From contig JAGHSL010000036.1 in the NCBI GenBank assembly GCA_018065885.1, forward strand, positions 1 through 9,052: DNA of 9,052 nt, in the 5' to 3' direction. A model generated the notes under the pieces. It did no database searches. It was not told the origin of the DNA and saw only the letters and a program-made list of their open reading frames with translations. The position numbers and the translations under genes are program-made. This DNA comes from Candidatus Limimorpha equi. GTDB taxonomy: Bacteria; Bacteroidota; Bacteroidia; Bacteroidales; F082. Every line of letters begins with the position of its first letter. The stretch's first letter is position 1. Positions 1 through 6,700 of this stretch are shown piece by piece.

Positions 1-118
1 TATCGATGAATCGGAGATTTCGACGTAGTCAATTATCGTAAATGAATCATAGATTATGAAAAAGTATAATTAGATGTATATCAATTGATTCACATTTATT
101 TATGGATAATCTGGTGGC

Positions 119-150
119 ATGTAGAGATGCACGTCCGTGCGTCTCTACGT
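119..150. repeat. Palindromic hairpin element
   Basis: The arm GTAGAGATGCAC (121-132) and the arm GTGCGTCTCTAC (137-148) pair over 12 positions with one G-T wobble around the 4-base loop GTCC. Two more outer pairs (one A-T, one wobble) extend the stem to 119-150. No T-run follows on the plus strand, so it is not a standard intrinsic terminator for a rightward gene. It resembles the short dispersed palindromes with GTAGAGACGC-type arms seen in many bacterial intergenic regions. Whether it is repeated elsewhere in this genome cannot be seen here. A transcription-end or mRNA-stability role is the alternative. Confidence 0.6.
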
Positions 151-208
151 TCCATAAAATCCGGCCAAGACACCAATATGGCCAATTCATATTGCCTGAA
201 AACCCTGC

Positions 209-227
209 TGTGGTAAAAATTGCCACA
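209..227. promoter_or_regulatory. Near-palindrome, operator candidate 1
   Basis: TGTGGTAA, a 3-base centre and TTGCCACA form an 8+8 inverted repeat with one wobble. The core GGTA-N5-TGCC recurs at 530-542 and 553-565. The site ends 76 bases before the start of the helix-turn-helix gene, which suits a site controlling that gene. The role as an operator is inference. An 8-A tract (227-234) follows directly. Confidence 0.45.
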
Positions 228-303
228 AAAAAAATTTGCCTCAAGTGACTAATGTAAGCGGGAAAAAAGTCTAACCATAATAGAAAGACCTAATAATTGG
301 CTT

Positions 304-519
304 ATGAAAGACATTAACATTGGAGAAGACATCCGTAAGGAACTGAAACGGCAAGGGCGCAGTATCGTCTGGTTTGCCGATGCCATTCACAGCGACCGCA
401 GCAACACTTATAAGATGCTGAAGAAAAAGAGCATCGACTTAGCATTGCTCATGCAGATTTCCGAACTGCTACAGCACGATTTCCTGAAGGAATGTTCGGA
501 AAAACTTGAGATTCACTAA
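304..519 (+). CDS. Small helix-turn-helix DNA-binding protein (XRE-like)
   Basis: This 71-residue protein is almost entirely one helix-turn-helix domain and is expected to be a cytoplasmic DNA-binding regulator. The segment from about residue 20 (IVWFADAIHSDRSNTYKMLK) has the helix-turn-helix pattern, with the recognition helix around DRSNTYKMLKK. It is followed by a helix with leucines (SIDLALLMQISELL) and the short tail QHDFLKECSEKLEIH. Compact proteins with this WFA..I..DRxNxYK layout, about 70 residues long, are common in Bacteroidales and are usually annotated only as helix-turn-helix proteins; that is family recognition from memory. ATG304 is chosen because the family start MKDINIG fits. 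No Shine-Dalgarno sequence is present, which is normal for the phylum. The gene ends 185 bases before the giant adhesin gene on the same strand, and near-palindromes lie on both sides, so it may control itself and that gene. The target is not proven. Confidence 0.85.
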   Translation: MKDINIGEDIRKELKRQGRSIVWFADAIHSDRSNTYKMLKKKSIDLALLMQISELLQHDFLKECSEKLEIH

Positions 520-528
520 TTTGAAAAA

Positions 529-543
529 TGGTAAATAATGCCA
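529..543. promoter_or_regulatory. Near-palindrome, operator candidate 2
   Basis: TGGTAAATAATGCCA matches the core of the upstream site (211-225) at 13 of 15 positions. It starts 10 bases after the stop of the helix-turn-helix gene and lies upstream of the giant adhesin gene. The paired ends TGGTA/TGCCA contain one wobble, the same imperfect symmetry as in the other copies. It could be an operator for the downstream promoter. It lacks the T-run and stem strength of a terminator. Confidence 0.45.
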
Positions 544-551
544 CATAAAAC

Positions 552-566
552 AGGTATAATATGCCA
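552..566. promoter_or_regulatory. Near-palindrome, operator candidate 3
   Basis: This is a third GGTA-N5-TGCC(A) match, placed 23 bases from the copy at 529-543 (start to start). That is about two helical turns, so the two sites would face the same side of the DNA. The pair sits 34 bases before the possible -7 box at 600-607, a position suited to control of the giant gene. The operator role is inference from arrangement only. Confidence 0.4.
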
Positions 567-599
567 TATCAAACGCATAAGGCAAATACTTTTATGCAC

Positions 600-607
600 T
601 ATGTTTG
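600..607 (+). promoter_or_regulatory. Possible Bacteroides-type -7 promoter box
   Basis: TATGTTTG matches the TAnnTTTG -7 consensus of the Bacteroides primary sigma factor. No clear TTTG -33 element lies 19-21 bases upstream, so the match is partial. If real, transcription would start around 612-615 and give a leader of about 90 bases before the giant adhesin start at 705. That leader is A/T-rich with no Shine-Dalgarno sequence, as expected for the phylum. Confidence 0.35.
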
Positions 608-639
608 CAATTTCCAAGACATAAGCCAGACAAACAGCG

Positions 640-708
640 ATGGCTCAATGTGATAAAATATGGAAAGAAATTACAATTAATTCAATAACAAATTCTTTAA
701 ACTTATGA
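640..708 (+). CDS. Short upstream ORF overlapping the adhesin start
   Basis: ATG640 opens a 22-codon frame (beginning MAQCDKIWKEITIN, ending NSLNL) whose TGA stop at 706-708 overlaps the ATG of the giant gene at 705 in the classic ATGA arrangement. It lies in the predicted leader. The peptide has no recognisable function. Translation of such a leader could couple to, or tune, translation of the next gene. Chance is a real alternative: the frame is very short, there is no clear ribosome site, and A/T-rich leaders often contain such frames. Confidence 0.25.
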   Translation: MAQCDKIWKEITINSITNSLNL

Positions 709-794
709 ATGTAAAACATTTACAAAAAAGGAAGGCAAGGCGTTGGATGCTCTTGCTTTTGATGCTGCCCCTGATGGCAGCAAGGGCGTATGCC
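705..794 (+). other. Signal peptide of the giant adhesin
   Basis: Residues 1-30 have a basic n-region (MNVKHLQKRKARR), a hydrophobic core rich in Leu and Met (WMLLLLMLPLM) and a type I cleavage motif A-Y-A at 28-30, giving a mature start at YDFSAV. There is no lipobox cysteine, so this is not a lipoprotein signal. It supports Sec export to the periplasm and, by inference, onward passage to the surface. Confidence 0.9.
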
Positions 795-3700
795 TACGAT
801 TTCTCAGCAGTGTGCAGCACGGGGCAGACCCTGTACTACAACATTACGGATGCCGTAAACCACACGGTGGAACTGACCTGCCCAAACCATGTGGAAGTGG
901 ATGAGGAAGGGTATTTTATTTCCCTTTATCCTTGGCAAAACTTTCAAATGCCGACAGGCAGCATCACCTTGCCTGAGACTGTTGAAAACAACGGCGTTGT
1001 TTATACGGTGACATCAGTTGGCGACTTTGCTTTTTTTTATTGCGAAGGCTTGACAGGCTCATTGAGAATTCCCAATTCAGTGACTGCAATCGGCAATTAT
1101 GCTTTTGAGTATTGCAGCGGATTTAATTCTCTGACCATAGGCAGTTCCGTGACTACGATTGGTGATTATGCTTTCCATGGATGCACTGGGTTTAGGAGAA
1201 CATTAAGCATTCCCGGAACCGTTACGACAATCGGAAATTATGCTTTCTATGAATGTAGCGGCTTCTCCGGCTCGCTTACCATACCGAATTCAGTTACCTC
1301 AATTGGCGTTTATGCTTTTGCATATTGCACTGGTTTCACCGGTTCGCTCACCATAGGCAATTCGGTGACAACAATCGGCACTGATGCCTTCTTCAGATGC
1401 ACTGGCTTCACCGGCACGCTGACCATAGGCAGTTCCGTGACCACAATCGGCTTTGCCGCTTTTGGCAGATGCACTGGCTTCACCGGTACGCTGACCATTC
1501 CGAATTCCGTGACAACAATTGACGATTATGCTTTTGAATATTGTAGTGGCCTTACGGGTTCGCTCACCATACCGAATACGGTGACAACATTAGGCGAATA
1601 TGCTTTTATAGGTTGCACAGGCTTTGACGGCTCGCTGACCCTATCGAACTCTTTGACGGCAATTCGCGACTATACTTTCAGCGAATGTAGCAATTTGACC
1701 GGCTTACTGACCATTCCGGAATCTGTGGACTCAATCGGCAATAGTGCTTTCTATAAATGCAGCGGTTTCACAGGCTCTTTGACCATCCCTGAATCCGTTA
1801 CGACAATCGGCAATGGTGCTTTCTATAAATGCAGCGGCTTCACAGGCTCTTTGACTATTCCTGAATCCGTTACAACAATTGGCTATAGTGCTTTCTATGA
1901 TTGCAGCGGCTTCACAGGCTCATTGACTATACCGAATTCCGTGACGACAATCGGCAGTAGTGCTTTTGCATATTGCACTGGCTTCACTGGTTCGCTGACT
2001 CTGCCGAATTCGTTGACGACAATTAGCGATGATGCTTTCTATTCTTGCAGCGGCTTCACAGGCTCTTTGACCATCCCTGAATCTGTCACGACAATCGGCA
2101 GTGGTGCTTTTGCATCTTGCAGGGGTTTCACAGGCTCTTTGACCATTCCGAATTCCGTGACGACAATTAGCGATAATGCTTTCTATTCTTGCAGTGGTTT
2201 CACAGGCTCCCTCACCATAGGCAGTTCCGTTACGACAATTGACTATTATGCTTTTGCATATTGCTATTACTTTACATCCATTATTTCAAAAGCAGCAACA
2301 CCGCCTGCCGCAGGCTCATCCTGTTTCTCGCTGTCAACTTCCATACCTGTCAGTGTTCCATGCGGCAGCACCGAGGCATACCGCCAAGCGGCACAATGGA
2401 GTAGGTTCACCAACTATTCGGAGAACCTCCCATTCGATGTCGTTGTAGCATCGTCCGACGAGGCCATGGGAAGCGTGGCCATCATTCAGGAGGCAAGTTG
2501 CGATGACAATCAGGTTATCGTGCAGGCAACTCCAGTTCTCGGCTACCAGTTTGTCAACTGGACTACCGATTTCTATTACTTTGAAGGATTCGAAGAAGGC
2601 ATTCCTTCCGATTGGGCGACAATAGATGCCGATGGCGACGGTGAGACGTGGTTTGCAAGCACCGAATATGAAGCGCACGATATCCTTGCGATTCCCTCAC
2701 ATGGCGGTTCGTGCCATCTGATGAGCGAATCTCATTGTAATGTGAATGGTCCATTATTCCCGGATAATTACTTGGTGATGCCAAGAGTGTCGTTGCCAGG
2801 TGGTGCAGTGTTCAGCTTCTGGGCCGCAGCCCAAGATGTTGAATTTGCACAAGAACACTTTGGCGTTGCTGTCTCAATGGGCAGCCAGACAAATCCAAAT
2901 GATTTCACACTTGTTGGGGGAGCGGAATGGACGATTTCTCCAGGCCGAAGCCACTCAGGAAACGTAAGAGGCGGCAATAGGGAATCGACGGCATGGATAA
3001 AATACACTGTCGATTTAAGCGCATACGCCGGTCAGGACTGCTACATAGCCATAAGGCACTTCGGCTGCACCGAACAGCAGGCTCTGTGTATTGATGACGT
3101 GGAGCTGATTAGCGATGAGCCAATGCCCGTTTCCGACATGGCCACCTATTCATTTCTTCTCACCGAGGATGTCATGCTGACGGCTAATTTCGCACCTGTA
3201 GAGGGTTATGACATTCGTGTGTATGCCAATCCCGTTGCAGGCGGCACGGTGACAGGTGCGGGCATTTACGGCGAAATGGAAACCGTAACCGTGTCGGCAA
3301 CACCGAATGAGGACTACAGATTCGTGAACTGGACTGAGTCTATGATTGATTCGACATCTACATTTTTTGAAAGTTTTGAAAATGGCCTCCCGTCAGGCTG
3401 GAGCACAATAAATGCCGATGGCGACGGCCACAATTGGTATCATAGCACTGAAGCAGGAAGCCACAATGTGACACCTGGCTCTGCACATAGCAGCAGTGGT
3501 TTCATGTTGAGTGAATCATATTGTCGGGCAAATAACCAAGCTCTCAATCCAGATGAATACCTCGTTTTACCTATTATGTCTATCGGTGACAGTTGCGCCT
3601 TTAGTTTTTGGGCCTGCGCATATTCCTCAAGTTGGGCAGACGAACACTTTGGTGTGGCTATTTCTACCAATGGCAACACCAATGCGAACGACTTCACCAC

Positions 3701-6700
3701 CATAAACGAATGGACTCTGACAGCTAAAAGTGAACGCGGTGATAACCCTCGCGCCCAAGGCAACTGGTATCAGTACACCGTTGACCTGAGTGCATACTCT
3801 GGTCAAAACATTTATGTTGCTATCCGTCATTTCAATTGTTCGGACCAATACATTCTCTATGTTGATGATGTTGAATTATCCTCTGTAATAACAACCACAA
3901 ATGAGGTGCTTTCAACCGATCCCGTCTATACCTTTGAGGCGACATCGAACCGACAGCTTGTGGCTAATTTTGAGTATATTGGCGTTGTGCATGTCACACC
4001 TGATGGCACAGGCGACGGCTCATCGTGGGATAATGCCTTGAGCAACATTCAGGAAGCTATCAATCTGGCCGCAGCCTCAAATCCGAAGCCGAGGGTTTGG
4101 GTTAAGGCCGGAACCTATTCGGGCAATTCAGGCGATAGCGACATGCACCAGATTACCGCTTATGCAGACGCCACTTCAACTGTTGGTTATCTGCCTATGT
4201 ATGGCAACTATGCTTACGCATACACCCGTTCACAATATGTGATTCCTGCTTCCGAAATCACCTCGATGACGGAGAACTTCATAAACAGTCTCACTTACTA
4301 CACCACTTACAATCCTTCACAGTGGACATCGGACTTCAATGTCTATCTGAAAGAAGTGGATTACACTACCATGAACGACAATGGCCTCATCGACCCGGCT
4401 ACGGCCACCACGGTCTATACGGGTCGACTTTCTGTTGCTGACGGACAGATGGTCGTAACTTTCGACACACCTTATTATTACAGGGGTGGCAACCTGCTCA
4501 TAGGCATGGATTGCCTCAGTAACGATGGCAATTCCTCATCCTGCTATTTCCAAGCTGCTTATGTGACTGGTGCAGGGGGATATGCTTATGATTACGATTC
4601 ACCTGAATTCGATTATTGGAATCAGGTAAATTATGCTCCGACAACCACGTTTGGCTATTACAATCCTGACCGGCTTTTCACCATGGCAGAAGGCATTAAC
4701 GTGTATGGTTGCTTTGCCGGAGATGAACCTCATGACTACGACCTCTCGCTCCGCGACTTTGTGACGAACCAGACGGTTTTGGACGGACAGCATGAACACC
4801 GTGTGCTGTATCAGCTTTATGATTTCACGATGCAGACCGTATGGGATGGCTTTACCATTGTAAATGGTTATAGCGATGACGAAGGGGGTGGTGCCTACCT
4901 GATGGCAAACACGAAGTTGCAGAACTGCGTGTTCGAGCATTGCCAAGGTATTGATGGTGGTGCCGTTTACGCTAATGGAACTGAATTCGTGAATTGCGCC
5001 TTCAGGAAAAATGCGGCTTCAGATGATGGTGGTGCCTTGTATGTGGATGGGAATGGTGGACAATTTGTCAATTGCCTGTTTGCCAACAACCAAGCTGATA
5101 GGGGCGGTGCCGTTTATGGTATAAGTGCATATGGTTGTTTTGCAGAATTTGTGAATTGCAACATTGTTAACAATAAGTCAACGTATTGGGGTAGTGGTAT
5201 TTACAATCTTACCCCTTGCGGTATATTACACAATTGCATTGTTTGGGGCAACGAATCTGACAGTGAGGCAGGACAAGTGTTTGGAGAGGGCTCATTCAGC
5301 TATTGCGCTGTTGAAGGCGGAATTTCGGGAGAGAACAATATCGTCCTGAACTCACAAAACACCGGCAACGGCTGCACTTATCCGCGATTCGAGAACCCAT
5401 CGCTGACAGCTGGTGCCGATGATGAAACCGAAAACGTCAGCTGGCGTCTGATGGAAAACTCGGCCTGCATCAATCATGGCAATAACGAGGCTATCGCCGG
5501 TTATGCCACTGATTTGGATGGTGAAGACCGCATACAGCTTGATGTCGTTGACATGGGCTGCTACGAATCGCCGTATGAAGGAATCGTCATTCCTGATGAT
5601 GGCATCGTGTATGTGGCACTTGATGGTAACGGCGACGGCACATCATGGGAAAATGCCTTGAACGACATCCAGGAAGCTATGGGCATTGCAGCAGCATCTG
5701 ATCCTAAGTCGATGGTTTGGGTTAAGGCTGGAACCTATTCGAACGACTCAGGGAATAGGGGAATGGGGCAAATTACCGCCTACGCTGACGGCACTGCAAC
5801 CGTTGGTACACTTCCGATGTATGGCTTATTTGCTGATGCCTACACCCGTTCGCAATATGTGATTCCTGCTACCGAAATCGCGCAGATGACAGGCTACTCG
5901 ATTTATAGCCTCACATACCACACTACATCTACACCTGCACAATGGCAAGCGAGCTTCCAAGTCTATCTGAAAGAGGTTAATTACACTACAATGAATAGTC
6001 TTATTGCCCCGACTACGGCCACCACGGTCTATACGGGCAAACTCACCGTTGCTAACGGCAAGATGACTATCGTCTTCGATACCCCATACTATTACAATGG
6101 AGGCAACCTTCTCATCGGCATGGACTGCCTTGAGAAAGGAAACTATGCAAACTGCAAATTCCAAGCAGCGGCTGTTAATGGCGCAGGCATGTACGCCTAC
6201 AACTACGATGCTTCCACTTTCGGAACACCTCACGCTGTGAACTATGCTCCGACTACCACTTTCAACTTCGGTGAAGACCTCTTCTTGATGGTGGAAGGCG
6301 TGAATGTGTATGGCGGCTTTGCTGGAAACGAACCAGCCGATTACGATTTGTCGCTCCGCGACTTTGAGGCAAACCAGACGGTCTTGGACGGCCAGAATGA
6401 ACATAGTGTGCTGTATCAGCTTGATGATTTCACAACGCAAACCGTCTGGGATGGCTTCACCATTGCAAACGGTCATAGTGACGGCAATGGCGCTGGTGCC
6501 TACCTGATGGCAAACACGAAGTTGCAGAACTGCGTGTTCGAAAACTGCCAAGGCAATGATGGCGGTGCCGTTTATGCCAACGGAGCCGAACTCGTGAATT
6601 GCGTCTTTAAGAAAAACACGGCTTCCAACGTTGGCGCAGTTTATGTGAAGAATGGAGTAATAGTCAGTAGCCTGTTTGCCAACAACCAGGCTGATAACGG

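Larger units (their letters stand above)
1..303. other. Left intergenic region, no convincing gene
   Basis: All three forward frames meet stops early (for example at 7-9, 26-28 and 39-41). The first 28 bases could be the last few codons of an upstream gene, but too little is visible to say. The reverse strand is open over 47-244, but that stretch runs through a strong hairpin and a near-palindrome and its translation shows no recognisable motif. I read the region as intergenic, holding the hairpin at 119-150, the near-palindrome at 209-227, and the unidentified promoter of the helix-turn-helix gene. No good TTTG/TAnnTTTG promoter pair was found before position 304. Confidence 0.6.
3981..5600 (+). 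repeat. Beta-helix unit 1 (540 residues)
   Basis: Residues 1093-1632. The unit opens GVVHVTPDGTGDGSSWDNAL and VWVKAGTY, is interrupted by the inserted domain at 4119-4670, resumes at LFTMAEGINVYGCFAGDEP, then TVLDGQ and WDGFTI.NG lead into right-handed beta-helix coils. Five GG[AG]xY-type motifs and FRKN/FANN motifs resemble those of chlamydial polymorphic membrane proteins. It closes with IVWGN, a SYCAVEGG segment, RLMENSACINHGNN and the VVDMGCYE end typical of Bacteroidota 'choice-of-anchor Q' beta-helix proteins. In those proteins this is normally a single domain per protein; here it is tandem. Confidence 0.85.

Noticed and set aside
209..234. Intrinsic terminator from the near-palindrome plus A/T tract
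   Set aside because: The tract after the stem is poly-A on the plus strand, and on the minus strand the T-run would precede the stem; neither orientation fits. The similar copies downstream favour a DNA-binding site.
47..244. 65-residue reverse-strand frame in the left intergenic region
   Set aside because: It crosses the hairpin and a near-palindrome, has no recognisable motif and no visible start signal.
1310..1498. Reverse-strand frame with repeated VSVPVKPVHL motifs
   Set aside because: The apparent repeat is the antisense image of the 72-bp leucine-rich repeats.
1017..2237. CRISPR array or minisatellite
   Set aside because: The 72-bp periodicity is contiguous, codes in frame for BspA-type repeats and has no spacers.
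2595..3440. Dockerin or EF-hand calcium repeat from DADGDG motifs
   Set aside because: The motif appears once in each cleaved-adhesin domain, where it is a family feature; the second half of a dockerin pair is absent.
2239..3848. Several small frames on both strands (2239-2448, 2334-2678, 2563-2784, 2768-3007, 3440-3763, 3511-3705, 3627-3848)
   Set aside because: All lie inside the long forward frame, which has clear domain matches; they show no domain of their own.
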